Shown here in pieces: positions 1 to 7,472 of a stretch of 64,000 bases of DNA. This stretch comes from RHKX01 sp963826475 (GTDB lineage: Bacteria; Actinomycetota; Thermoleophilia; Solirubrobacterales; 70-9): the NCBI GenBank assembly GCA_963826475.1, contig CAWGXC010000003.1, positions 1,736,001-1,800,000 of the forward strand, written 5' to 3'. The notes below the pieces were generated by a model that ran no database searches, was not told the DNA's origin, and was given only the letters and a program-made list of their open reading frames with translations. Made by a program: the position numbers and the translations under genes. Within the stretch, counting starts at the first letter, position 1. Every line of letters starts with the position of its first letter.

Positions 1-879
1 CGCGAACAGGACCAGGCCGGAGGCGATCAGGGTGTTCAGCGTGAGGCCGGACGCCTCCGGGAAGTCGAGGGCGATGTTGGCTGCGATTGTCGCCGGGTTG
101 CCCGAGCCGATCAGGTTGAACGTGATCCCGCCCGACACCGAGAGGATGATCGCGACCGCCATCGTCTCGCCGAGCGCGCGGCCGAGGCCGAGCATCGATC
201 CGCTGATGATCGCCGACTTGCCGAACGGCAGGACGGTCATCCGGATCATCTCCCAGCGCGTGGCGCCCAGGGCGAGCGCCCCCTCCTGGAGCTTCTTGGG
301 CGTCTGGGAGAAGACCTCGCGCGTGACGGCGGAGACGATCGGCAGGATCATCACCGCCAGCACGACTCCGACGACGAGCATCGTCCGGCCGGTGACCGAA
401 GCGGGACCCGCGAAGAACGGGAGGAAGCCGAGGTGTGCCTGCAGCCACTCCATCAGGCCGACCGCGGAGGGTCCGAGCACGAAGATGCCCCAGAGGCCGT
501 AGACGACGCTCGGGATCGCGGCGAGCAGATCGACGACGTAGGAGAGGGGTTGTGCCAATCGGCGCGGAGCGATGTGGCTGATGAAGAGCGCCACCGCGAT
601 CGCGAGGGGCACGGCGATGATGATCGCGATGACGCCCGCCATGACCGTTCCGAACGCCAGCGGAGCGATGTAGGCGACGAGGCTCTTGCCCTCGGGAAGA
701 TCGGCCGAGGATGCCGTCAGAGCGGGAAAGGCTTCGATCAGGAGGAATACCGCAACCCCGGCGAGGACGGCCAGGATCGCAACGCCCGCGGCGGTCGCCG
801 TTCCGGCGAAGATCCGATCCCCGAGGCGGCTCTTGCCACCCCGGGGATCGTCAGCTCCGGTTGCCGTCGCGGCGTCCAC
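1..879 (-). CDS. pstC: Phosphate ABC transporter permease PstC (3' end off window)
   Basis: Inner-membrane permease subunit of the high-affinity phosphate importer PstSCAB. The visible 293 codons start at a GTG at 879, six bases after the pstS stop, so the two genes form one operon. About 25 polar residues come first, then a membrane segment near residues 28-50, further segments near 70-100, 115-135 and 165-185, and the cytoplasmic coupling loop of ABC permeases near 199-220 (G-A-L-A-L-G-A-T-R-W-E-M). The segment R-A-L-G-E-T-M near 234-240 is typical of PstC. The C-terminus, and presumably pstA and pstB, lie beyond the window. The start has no good ribosome-binding site, so coupling to pstS is likely. 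Confidence 0.93.
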   Translation of the reverse strand, partial: MDAATATGADDPRGGKSRLGDRIFAGTATAAGVAILAVLAGVAVFLLIEAFPALTASSADLPEGKSLVAYIAPLAFGTVMAGVIAIIIAVPLAIAVALFISHIAPRRLAQPLSYVVDLLAAIPSVVYGLWGIFVLGPSAVGLMEWLQAHLGFLPFFAGPASVTGRTMLVVGVVLAVMILPIVSAVTREVFSQTPKKLQEGALALGATRWEMIRMTVLPFGKSAIISGSMLGLGRALGETMAVAIILSVSGGITFNLIGSGNPATIAANIALDFPEASGLTLNTLIASGLVLFA

Positions 880-885
880 TTGCTG

Positions 886-1992
886 CTAGCCGGCGATCGC
901 GTCGATCGCAGGCTGGATCTGCTGCTGGAGCTTCTCCGAGATCGGCGCTGATCCGGCGTTGTCCGCCGCTGCGCTCTGTCCTTCGGCGCTGACGACGTAG
1001 CTCAGGTACCCGCTGACGATGTCGCCGGTTCCGGCGGTGTCGTAGGCGGTGCAGGCCGCGTCGTAGGAGATCAGGATGATCGGATAGGCGCTGGAGTTCG
1101 TCGTCGTCCGGTTGATCGCGAAGGAGTAGACGTACTTGCCGTCCACGTTCTCCTTGGCCTCGTCGGCGGCAGCGGTCGCGCCTTCAGGAGAAGGTGCGAC
1201 GTAGTCCGAACCGATCTTGATGGCCGCAACGCCCAGATCGCCGGCCTGGCTCGCGTCGGCGTACCCGATGGTCCCCTCGCCCTGTGTGACCGCCTGGACG
1301 ACCCCTGACGTGCCCTCGGCTGACTCGCCGCCCTTCACCGGGAAGGTGTCGCTCGCATCGAACGTCCAAACGCTCGGCGCCGTCTGCGACAGGTAGTCGG
1401 TGAAGTTGTTCGTCGTGCCCGAATCGTCGGAGCGGTTCACCGGCGTGATGTCCGTGTCGGGGAGAGTCGCATCCGGGTTGTCGGCCGCGATGGCCGGATC
1501 GTTCCATTTGGTGATCTCCTGCTTGAAGATCCCGGCGAGGGTCTCCGGCGAGAGCTGCAGGTTCTGGACGTCGGGGAGGTTGTAGATGATCGCGATCGGT
1601 GAGATGTAGACCGGGACCTGGACGAACTCGCCACCCGACTGCTTGCACCGATCCTGGGCCGCGGTTAGCTCATCGTCGGCGAACGACGAATCGGTGCCCG
1701 CGTAGATCGTCTTGCCGCCCGCGTTGAACGCCTCGCGGCCGCCGCCGGAACCGACGGGGTCATAGGCGATGCTGACGTTGGGGTTGGCGGTCTGGAAGCC
1801 GGCGATCCAAGCCTGCTGAGCTGCGTCCTGAGCGCTGGAGCCGGCGCCGGCGATGTTGCCGGAGAGATCCGCTCCGCCGCTGGATGATGCGCCGTTGCTC
1901 GTGCTGGTGCTGTCGCTGCTGCCGCACGCGGCGATGCCGAGAGCGAGCAGGGCCAGTGAGGCGATGATTACGAAGATTTTCCGTGGGTTCAC
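886..1992 (-). CDS. pstS: Phosphate-binding lipoprotein PstS
   Basis: Periplasmic-face phosphate receptor for the Pst importer. The reading frame is open further upstream, but the GTG at 1992 is preferred: AAGGAG lies eight bases before it, and it begins directly with a lipoprotein signal peptide (lipobox L-G-I-A-A-C, acylated Cys23). The mature protein is 346 residues. Phosphate-ligand loops of the family are present: G-A-G-S-S near the mature N-terminus, G-S-G-G-G-R-E, and R-S-D-D-S-G-T-T-N-N-F. A PHO-box-like site lies about 120 bases upstream at 2111-2132, which suggests induction under phosphate limitation. pstC follows with a six-base gap. Confidence 0.95.
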   Translation of the reverse strand: MNPRKIFVIIASLALLALGIAACGSSDSTSTSNGASSSGGADLSGNIAGAGSSAQDAAQQAWIAGFQTANPNVSIAYDPVGSGGGREAFNAGGKTIYAGTDSSFADDELTAAQDRCKQSGGEFVQVPVYISPIAIIYNLPDVQNLQLSPETLAGIFKQEITKWNDPAIAADNPDATLPDTDITPVNRSDDSGTTNNFTDYLSQTAPSVWTFDASDTFPVKGGESAEGTSGVVQAVTQGEGTIGYADASQAGDLGVAAIKIGSDYVAPSPEGATAAADEAKENVDGKYVYSFAINRTTTNSSAYPIILISYDAACTAYDTAGTGDIVSGYLSYVVSAEGQSAAADNAGSAPISEKLQQQIQPAIDAIAG

Positions 1993-2110
1993 TGAGAGTG
2001 ACTCCTTGAGTGGTGGGACGAATCGTCTGCCGTCTCGTGGGCACCGGGCCCAGCTGAGGCCGGACAACCGTTTCATTCGTCCTCCGGAAGCTTGTTACGC
2101 CCCTGTTCCC

Positions 2111-2132
2111 GTGGTGTGAAAAGGATGTGAAC
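2111..2132 (-). promoter_or_regulatory. PHO-box-like direct repeat upstream of pstS
   Basis: Read on the minus strand, this is two adjacent 11-base units, GTTCACATCCT and TTTCACACCAC. They share the TTCACA core with an 11-base period, as in actinobacterial PhoP boxes (G-T-T-C-A-C-C type units). The site lies in the correct orientation upstream of pstS. Function is inferred from the match and position only. Confidence 0.6.
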
Positions 2133-2173
2133 GAAGCAGGACTCAGGCGTGAGAGCGCGACGAAAGTCCGCCC

Positions 2174-2206
2174 GTTACGAACCGTTTACGAGTTCGTAAC
2201 GCTCGT
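2174..2206 (+). promoter_or_regulatory. Three 11-base direct repeats before the winged-helix gene
   Basis: Plus-strand units GTTACGAACCG, TTTACGAGTTC and GTAACGCTCGT follow each other without a gap. The first two share TTACGA and the third has TAACG at the same place. The block ends 26 bases before the start of the winged-helix gene at 2233. An 11-base period is what OmpR/PhoB-type regulators bind. The block also contains the inverted pair GTTACGAA/TTCGTAAC. It could be an autoregulatory site or part of the pstS control region. Confidence 0.5.
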
Positions 2207-2232
2207 CCCGGGTCCGATGCGACCATGAATTC

Positions 2233-2592
2233 ATGCTTCAGCGGGGCCTCGGACGGGCCGATCCGGCACCGGACTTCGATGACGGCTGGCTTCAGGTCAA
2301 GCCGCGCGATTACATCGCGAGTGCCAACGGCGTCGTCCTGCAGCTGCCCCTGCGACAGCTGGCCCTGCTTGCGGAGCTGACCAGGTCACCGGGATGCGTA
2401 CGAACGCGCGACGAGCTCTTTGAAGCGGTTTGGGAGGGAGATCAACCGGCCCTGACCCGGGTCGTCGACGTGACCATCGCCCACCTGCGCGCGCGGCTGG
2501 CCGAGGCGCTTCCCGACCGCGTCTACATCCACACCCACCCGCGGATCGGATACCGCTTCGCAGGTCAGTCCGCCGAGGAACCTGAGGCCTAG
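2233..2592 (+). CDS. Free-standing OmpR/PhoB-type winged-helix protein
   Basis: A 119-residue protein made almost entirely of one winged-helix DNA-binding domain of the OmpR/PhoB C-terminal class (residues about 18-112), with no receiver domain. Typical features are R-T-R-D-E-L-F-E-A-V-W (helix 1-2 region), V-V-D-V-T-I-A-H-L-R-A-R-L (recognition helix) and the wing Y-I-H-T-H-P-R-I-G-Y-R-F. The wing is nearly the same as in the full-length regulator encoded head-on at 2589-3389, and the two genes' stop codons share the bases CTAG. It may be a phosphorylation-independent partner or competitor of that regulator. Its place between pstS and the regulator suggests a role in phosphate control, which is inference. 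Confidence 0.75.
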   Translation: MLQRGLGRADPAPDFDDGWLQVKPRDYIASANGVVLQLPLRQLALLAELTRSPGCVRTRDELFEAVWEGDQPALTRVVDVTIAHLRARLAEALPDRVYIHTHPRIGYRFAGQSAEEPEA

Positions 2593-3389
2593 CTCGCTTC
2601 GATCGCCTCGGTCGGCGCGGCGAGGCCGGAATCGCCGGGACCGGCGCCCACCGGCGCCGCGAGCTCGGTCGCTGGGCTGACCGGCTCCGCCTCGAAGCGG
2701 TAGCCGATGCCGAAGTGCGTGTGGATATAGGCCCAGCCAGGCGAGTGCTGCTCGATCTTGGAGCGGAGCTTGCGGACGAAGACGTCCACCGAGCGGTCGC
2801 CGTGGGCCATCTCGTAGCCCCAGACCCGGCGGTAGATCTCGCCACGCTCGATCACGGTGCCGCTCGATTCCGTCAGCGTCTTGACGAGCTCGAACTCGCG
2901 CCTGGTCAGGTCGATGCTGCGTCCGGCGACGAACGCCTGGAACTGATCGGCCCGGACCTCGAGCTCGCCGAGCACGAGGGGCCCGCGCTCCTGCTCGCCA
3001 CTTGAGCGGCGACGACGGCGCACAACCGCTTCGATCCTGGCCATGACCTCCTCCGGGTGGCACGGTTTGGCGATCCAGTCGTCCGCCCCGAGCCGGAGCC
3101 CGCGGACGCGCTGGGCGACGGTGGAGTTGTTCGTGCAGACGATGATCCCGAGCCCCGGCATCAGGCCGCAGATGCGCTCGAGGAATGGCCACGCGTCCTC
3201 GGCTGGGAGCACCGTGAGGTCGATGAGCAGAGCGTTGATCTTCATCGCTACGAGCTCGTCGGCCGGAACCGCCCCTCCCAGCGACCGATGCTGCCATCCC
3301 GCTGCATCGAGACGCTTCCCCAGCACGGTGAGGAATGCGCTATCGCGGTCGATCACCGCAACTCGGAGGGTTCCGTTCGGGGCGCTCAT
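2589..3389 (-). CDS. OmpR-family response regulator
   Basis: Two-domain DNA-binding response regulator of 266 residues. The receiver domain starts at once (L-R-V-A-V-I-D-R-D, acidic pair) and carries a candidate phospho-acceptor Asp in L-L-I-D-L, the switch Thr in V-C-T-N-N and the Lys in A-K-P. An Arg-rich linker leads to a C-terminal winged helix ending Y-I-H-T-H-F-G-I-G-Y-R-F. I chose the ATG at 3389 because the receiver fold begins there; a GTG at 3458 would add 23 residues without domain content. No sensor kinase is adjacent. The nearby pst genes and PHO-like repeats suggest a PhoB/PhoP-like role, but the partner kinase is unknown. Confidence 0.85.
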   Translation of the reverse strand: MSAPNGTLRVAVIDRDSAFLTVLGKRLDAAGWQHRSLGGAVPADELVAMKINALLIDLTVLPAEDAWPFLERICGLMPGLGIIVCTNNSTVAQRVRGLRLGADDWIAKPCHPEEVMARIEAVVRRRRRSSGEQERGPLVLGELEVRADQFQAFVAGRSIDLTRREFELVKTLTESSGTVIERGEIYRRVWGYEMAHGDRSVDVFVRKLRSKIEQHSPGWAYIHTHFGIGYRFEAEPVSPATELAAPVGAGPGDSGLAAPTEAIEAS

Positions 3390-3550
3390 GAAGGGCCGGT
3401 CGCTGAAAGCCTGATCGCGACCTGAGGCGATGGTACCGCCGTGGAGGTCGTTCACCACGTGATCGATCGCACGGTTACAGGATTTTCACAACCCCATTTC
3501 CGGATCGCGCGCTTTCCCTTCAGCGATCAGCCGGGCCCGAGCCCAAGGGC

Positions 3551-4366
3551 TCAGCTGATCGCGCCGCCGGCGGTCAGGGCGAGCACCAGGACTCCGAGCG
3601 CGACCCGATAGGCCACGAACGCGTTGAGGGTGTGGGTGGTCAGGTAGCGGAGCAGCCAGGCGATCGCTATGTAGCCGGTGACGAACGCGACGATCGTCGC
3701 GATCACCGTTGGGGCGACAGCCGCTCCCCCTTCCCCGCCGACGTCCTTGAGCTCGAACAGGCCGCTGAGGACGACCGCGGGCACCGAGAGCAGGAACGAG
3801 TAGCGGGCGGCCGCGGTGCGGTCGAATCCCCGCAGGAGGCCGGCGGAGATGGTCGCCCCCGAGCGCGAGACTCCGGGGATCAGGGCCAGCGCCTGCGCGA
3901 ACCCGACGAAGACGCCGTCGCGCCCGTTCATCTCGGACAGCTCGCGTTGCTTGGTGCCGGCCCGCTCGGCGAGCAACATCACCAGGGAGAAGACGATCAG
4001 CGTCGAGCCGATCAGATACAGGTCGCGGGCGCCGGATTCGATCTGGGAGCTGAGCGCGAGGCCGAAGATCGAGATCGGAATCGTCCCGAGGATGATGAAC
4101 CAGCCGAGGTTGGCGTCCGTGCTGCGTCGCGCGAACGGCACCCGCAGCTCGCGCAGCCAGGCGTTGGCGATGCGCCACAGGTCCTTTCGGAAGTAGACGA
4201 GGACGGCCGCCATCGTCCCGAGCTGGATCACCGCCGTGAAGGCAGTGCCCGGATCGTCCCACCCGAGCAGCGCCGGCACGATTCGCAGGTGACCGCTCGA
4301 CGAGATCGGCAGGAACTCGGTCAGCCCCTGCACGAGGCCGAGTACGAGTGCTTCGAGCGCCGACAT
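3551..4366 (-). CDS. uppP: Undecaprenyl-diphosphatase UppP (BacA)
   Basis: Integral membrane phosphatase that recycles undecaprenyl pyrophosphate to the monophosphate carrier used for peptidoglycan and other surface polymers. The 271-residue length is normal for the family. Both signature loops are visible: G-L-T-E-F-L-P-I-S-S-S-G-H-L at residues 14-27 and P-G-V-S-R-S-G-A-T at 164-172. Seven to eight hydrophobic segments are apparent. The gene is divergent from the small membrane-protein gene at 4420 with only about 50 bases between the starts. A TAGGAT hexamer nine bases before the ATG could be a -10 box of a nearly leaderless message. Confidence 0.95.
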   Translation of the reverse strand: MSALEALVLGLVQGLTEFLPISSSGHLRIVPALLGWDDPGTAFTAVIQLGTMAAVLVYFRKDLWRIANAWLRELRVPFARRSTDANLGWFIILGTIPISIFGLALSSQIESGARDLYLIGSTLIVFSLVMLLAERAGTKQRELSEMNGRDGVFVGFAQALALIPGVSRSGATISAGLLRGFDRTAAARYSFLLSVPAVVLSGLFELKDVGGEGGAAVAPTVIATIVAFVTGYIAIAWLLRYLTTHTLNAFVAYRVALGVLVLALTAGGAIS

Positions 4367-4419
4367 CGAGACGGGATCCTATGGGCCGGTGGCCCGATCC
4401 CTCCGCTAGAGTCACGGCC

Positions 4420-4686
4420 GTGGACCTCTTTCGTCACACGCGCTCCCGGCTCGCGTTCGTGATCGCACTCGTGGTGGTCGGCGTGCTCAGCGCCGCCCCA
4501 GGGGCCTTCGCCGCCGACGGGATCGGCCTCGGTGGCCGGACCACGGACAAGAGCGTCACCTTCTTCTGCTTCGGCGTGATCGCGCTGTTCATCATCCTGC
4601 CGATCGTGCTCTCGCTGATCCAGGCGCGGCTCGATGGCCGCAAGGACCGGATGCGCGAGCAGCTCGAACGCGTTCGTCGCCCGTAG
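4420..4686 (+). CDS. Small exported or membrane protein, unknown function
   Basis: An 88-residue protein with a clear signal peptide (Arg-rich start, L-A-F-V-I-A-L-V-V-V-G-V-L, cleavage site near A-F-A-A) and one further membrane helix near residues 49-67 (F-F-C-F-G-V-I-A-L-F-I-I-L-P-I). A charged C-terminal tail follows (D-G-R-K-D-R-M-R-E-Q-L-E-R-V-R-R-P). The GTG at 4420 is preferred: TAGAGT sits seven bases before it, fitting a leaderless transcript, and upstream starts would overlap uppP. I do not recognise the family. It could be a single-span envelope protein with a cytoplasmic basic tail. Confidence 0.65.
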   Translation: MDLFRHTRSRLAFVIALVVVGVLSAAPGAFAADGIGLGGRTTDKSVTFFCFGVIALFIILPIVLSLIQARLDGRKDRMREQLERVRRP

Positions 4687-4712
4687 CCGAACCGACTCGG
4701 GAACGCGCGAAG

Positions 4713-5504
4713 TTGGAGCGGGTTTCCTACGAGTTGCGCGGAACGACCGCGCTGCTGACGATCGAGCGCCCCGAGCGGCGCAACGCCGTCGACGCCGCAA
4801 CAGCCGAAGAGCTGCTCGACGGGTTCCGTCGCTTCGAAGCCGACGAGGAGGCGAGGGCCCTCGTTCTCACCGGAGCTGGCGACCTCGCGTTCTGCGCCGG
4901 CGCGGATCTGAAGGCGCTGGCCGAGGCGGGGCCTGAGGTTCCCCTCGACGTGATCGAGCGGATCGCAGGGAGAGCCGAGGGTCCGATGGGCTTCACCCGG
5001 CTCACGGCCAGCAAACCCACCATCGCGGCGATCAGCGGTTGGTGCCTCGCTGGAGGGCTCGAGCTTGCGCTCTGGTGCGACCTGCGCATTGCGACGCGGG
5101 GAGTGCAGCTCGGCTACCCGGAGCGCCGGTGGGGCGTCCCGCTGATCGACGGCGGAACGTTGCGACTGCCGCGGATCGTCGGCCTTGGCCGCGCGCTCGA
5201 TCTGATCCTCACCGGCAGGATCATCGACGCCGACGAGGCCCACGCATGGGGCCTGCTCACCGAGCTCGTCGATGAGGGCCGCCACCTCGAGCGGGCGCTG
5301 GAGATCGCCGACGCTCTCGCCCGCTTTCCGCAGGAGACGATGCTCTCGGATCGCCGCTCGGCGATCGAGGGCGCGACGCTCCCGCTGGCGGAGAGCCTTC
5401 GCTACGAGGCGGAGATCGGGCGCGCCTCGATCGAGGTCGGCCTACGGGGCGCCGGGCGGTTCGCCGACGGTGAGGGCCGCGGCGGTGAGGGCGCGGGGGT
5501 CTGA
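4713..5504 (+). CDS. Enoyl-CoA hydratase/isomerase family protein
   Basis: Crotonase-fold enzyme of 263 residues, probably hydrating 2-enoyl-CoA in beta-oxidation or a related acyl-CoA pathway. The oxyanion-hole segments A-G-A-D-L-K-A-L (62-69) and S-G-W-C-L-A-G-G (108-115) are present. Glu117 (G-G-L-E-L-A-L) and Glu137 (Y-P-E-R-R-W) align with the two catalytic glutamates of true hydratases. The start appears to be a TTG at 4713, 26 bases after the previous gene. Some crotonase-fold proteins have other activities, so the exact substrate is open. Confidence 0.88.
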   Translation: MERVSYELRGTTALLTIERPERRNAVDAATAEELLDGFRRFEADEEARALVLTGAGDLAFCAGADLKALAEAGPEVPLDVIERIAGRAEGPMGFTRLTASKPTIAAISGWCLAGGLELALWCDLRIATRGVQLGYPERRWGVPLIDGGTLRLPRIVGLGRALDLILTGRIIDADEAHAWGLLTELVDEGRHLERALEIADALARFPQETMLSDRRSAIEGATLPLAESLRYEAEIGRASIEVGLRGAGRFADGEGRGGEGAGV

Positions 5505-5543
5505 GGCCTCATCGTCGGTGCCGCAGCGAGGTGCGCGGCCCGA

Positions 5544-6383
5544 CTAGATCCGGAACTCGCGCATCAGCCGCTTCTCCGTCTCCCCCTCGACGGCCGCGAT
5601 GACCTCGATGTGCCCCTCCAAGGGTGTGCCGCGAATCTTCGTGGCGAGCAGGTCGTCGACCTGGAAGATGCCGGCCGAGTTGTTCATCCGGATCAGCACC
5701 CTGATCGGCCGATCGGTCCCCTTCTCGATCGTGACGTCGTCGATCGCCGCGGCCGAGATCGAGTGGATGCCGATCTCGCCCCGCTCGACCGGAAGCCGGG
5801 ACCGTCCCTGAGCCATGTCGAGCGCGTCGGCGACGCGCACGACCCCGGCCTCGAACGTGTAGGGCTGACCGCGACGGCGATGGCCGATGATGCAGTGCAG
5901 GATCTCGGAGACGACGATGGTGCGCTCGGGCTCCTCGTAGACCCGGTCGAGGAGCTGGCGAAGCTTCGGCTCGGCGAGGAAGAGGCTGAAGGCCTCGTGG
6001 TCGGCCCGGTGGATCGACATGCCGGTGTCGTGGAGCATCGATCCGGCCGCGACGACGACCTCGGAGTCACGAGCGCTCATCCCGTGGTCGACGACCATCG
6101 CCGGCTGGATCCCGGCGCGATCGGCCAGCCTGAGCATGCGCAGCGCGATGTTGGCGACGATCTGGATGTGGACCCAGGAGTGGTCGGACATCCCGAGGCG
6201 CTCGGACCCGACCTGCTGCATGTGCCACCACGCCTTGACCTGGGGATCCGCGACGGCCGACTCGAGAAAGCGCTCGAGCTTTCGGTTACCGCGGGTCGGC
6301 ACCCCGAAGCGCACCTCGGCGAGCCGCTCCCTCAGGGACCTGCCCGGCACCTCCGCGGGGTCCGCTGGTTCCGCTTCGCTCAT
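5544..6383 (-). CDS. HD-domain phosphohydrolase-like protein
   Basis: A 279-residue soluble protein with the metal-binding His/Asp pattern of the HD superfamily: H68 and H72 in H-S-W-V-H, the H-D doublet at 118-119 (M-L-H-D-T-G), and H125/H129 in I-H-R-A-D-H-E. The central part (A-L-D-M-A-Q-G-R-S-R) resembles regions of HD nucleotidases or phosphodiesterases. The C-terminal 80 residues look like a small extra domain. The substrate cannot be told from sequence. The gene is convergent with the enoyl-CoA hydratase. Confidence 0.8.
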   Translation of the reverse strand: MSEAEPADPAEVPGRSLRERLAEVRFGVPTRGNRKLERFLESAVADPQVKAWWHMQQVGSERLGMSDHSWVHIQIVANIALRMLRLADRAGIQPAMVVDHGMSARDSEVVVAAGSMLHDTGMSIHRADHEAFSLFLAEPKLRQLLDRVYEEPERTIVVSEILHCIIGHRRRGQPYTFEAGVVRVADALDMAQGRSRLPVERGEIGIHSISAAAIDDVTIEKGTDRPIRVLIRMNNSAGIFQVDDLLATKIRGTPLEGHIEVIAAVEGETEKRLMREFRI

Positions 6384-6450
6384 CGCCTCAGTCTCGCACC
6401 GCCCGGCCCGCAGCGGGTTCCGCCGGAGGCGGCCCTAGCCTCGACTTGCC

Positions 6451-6645
6451 GTGGGCATTCCAGCCAGGAAGCTCTCGTTGACGATCGGCTCGGCCAGCCC
6501 GCGCAAGGCTGCCCTCTGCCCGGTCACCGGGGTGACGATTCCCGCATGCTCGTGCCAGCGCTGCATCGAGGAGCAGATTCGCCATCACTCCGCCTCACTG
6601 CTCGATCGCCGCTTCGGCTCCGAGCGTGGGCGGAGAGCCGCCTAG
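6451..6645 (+). CDS. Possible small Cys-rich protein
   Basis: A 64-residue frame fills the gap between two minus-strand genes. It starts at GTG 6451, nine bases after a TAGCCT hexamer that could be a -10 box. Cysteines occur as C-P-V-T-G and C-S-C-Q-R-C, a spacing that could hold a metal, and the tail is Arg-rich. No ribosome-binding site and no recognisable family were found. It may be a chance reading frame in high-GC DNA. Confidence 0.35.
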   Translation: MGIPARKLSLTIGSASPRKAALCPVTGVTIPACSCQRCIEEQIRHHSASLLDRRFGSERGRRAA

Positions 6646-6652
6646 CGGCCAC

Positions 6653-7396
6653 TCAGCCGATCACCGGAGAGGCCATCTCCAGCAGTCGCGGCCACACGGT
6701 GATCTCGATCGCCGCCGCGAGGAGCAGCATCGGCACGGCCATCGCGACCGTCAGGAAGGTTGCCGCCAGCAGGTCCGCCCACTCCCTGCGGCGCGAGGCG
6801 ATCAGCCATGCGGCGAGCGGGAGGAAGACGGCGGTCAGCTCCAGCAGCGCATGCGGCAGCACGGTGAGGACCAGCAGTCCGGTGCTGATGTCGATGTTGT
6901 GGGCGATCGTCGCTGCGTCGAAGCCGAGCCCGAATACCTGTGTGACCAGGGAGGCCGTCGTCACGAAGATCACCCAGGCGATGGCGATCGGGCCGGCGCG
7001 CTGGTGGACGATCTTGGAGAAGCCGGTCTTGGTCTCCGCGACCTGAACCATCGAGCTGCCGGCGATGAAGCCCGCGACGCAGGCCGTCGCGTGAAGGGCG
7101 AGGACGATGAGGTTGCGGCCGAGGATGGACCCGAACTCGCCGGCGTCGGCGGGCTCGGTGATGCCGACCAGATAGACCGGCGAGGGATCTGCGGTGATGA
7201 AGAGGGAGGCGATCCAGACGCCGCTCAACATCCCGGCCGCGATGGCGAACGCGGCGCCGAACCAGACGCTCAGGACCGCTCCCGGATCCTGCCGCCAGCG
7301 CTCGAACGCGCCGCGGGTGTCACGCATCCCCTGCGCGAGGGCGTACTTCTCGGTGCGCGCGGGGGCGACCGCGGCGGGGGTCTCGGAAAGGCTCAC
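6653..7396 (-). CDS. SpoIIM-family (DUF95) membrane protein
   Basis: A 247-residue polytopic membrane protein with five or six hydrophobic segments. The segment H-A-L-L-E-L-T-A-V-F-L-P-L-A-A-W matches the conserved H-x-x-x-E-x-x-A helix of the stage II sporulation protein M family, which is also widespread in non-sporulating actinobacteria where its role is unclear. The start is a GTG at 7396, directly preceded in frame by a stop codon, so no longer form is possible. The GTG lies at the foot of a strong hairpin (7396-7431). It is downstream of the Rpf-like gene on the same strand. Confidence 0.8.
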   Translation of the reverse strand: MSLSETPAAVAPARTEKYALAQGMRDTRGAFERWRQDPGAVLSVWFGAAFAIAAGMLSGVWIASLFITADPSPVYLVGITEPADAGEFGSILGRNLIVLALHATACVAGFIAGSSMVQVAETKTGFSKIVHQRAGPIAIAWVIFVTTASLVTQVFGLGFDAATIAHNIDISTGLLVLTVLPHALLELTAVFLPLAAWLIASRRREWADLLAATFLTVAMAVPMLLLAAAIEITVWPRLLEMASPVIG

Positions 7397-7431
7397 TCAA
7401 CCCCATCGGCGCGGGGCGCCGAGGGGTTGAG
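7396..7431 (-). terminator. Hairpin between the Rpf-like gene and the SpoIIM gene
   Basis: The arms CTCAACCCC (7396-7404) and GGGGTTGAG (7423-7431) pair perfectly, and the middle continues as CGGCGC/GCGCCG around a GGG loop, with a small bulge. There is no T-run. It could end transcription of the Rpf-like gene. Because it runs into the GTG of the next gene, it could also hide that gene's start from ribosomes. Confidence 0.55.
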
Positions 7432-7472
7432 CTCTTCTGAGCCTTGCGGAGGCCCATCAGCGGGCCCGCGAG

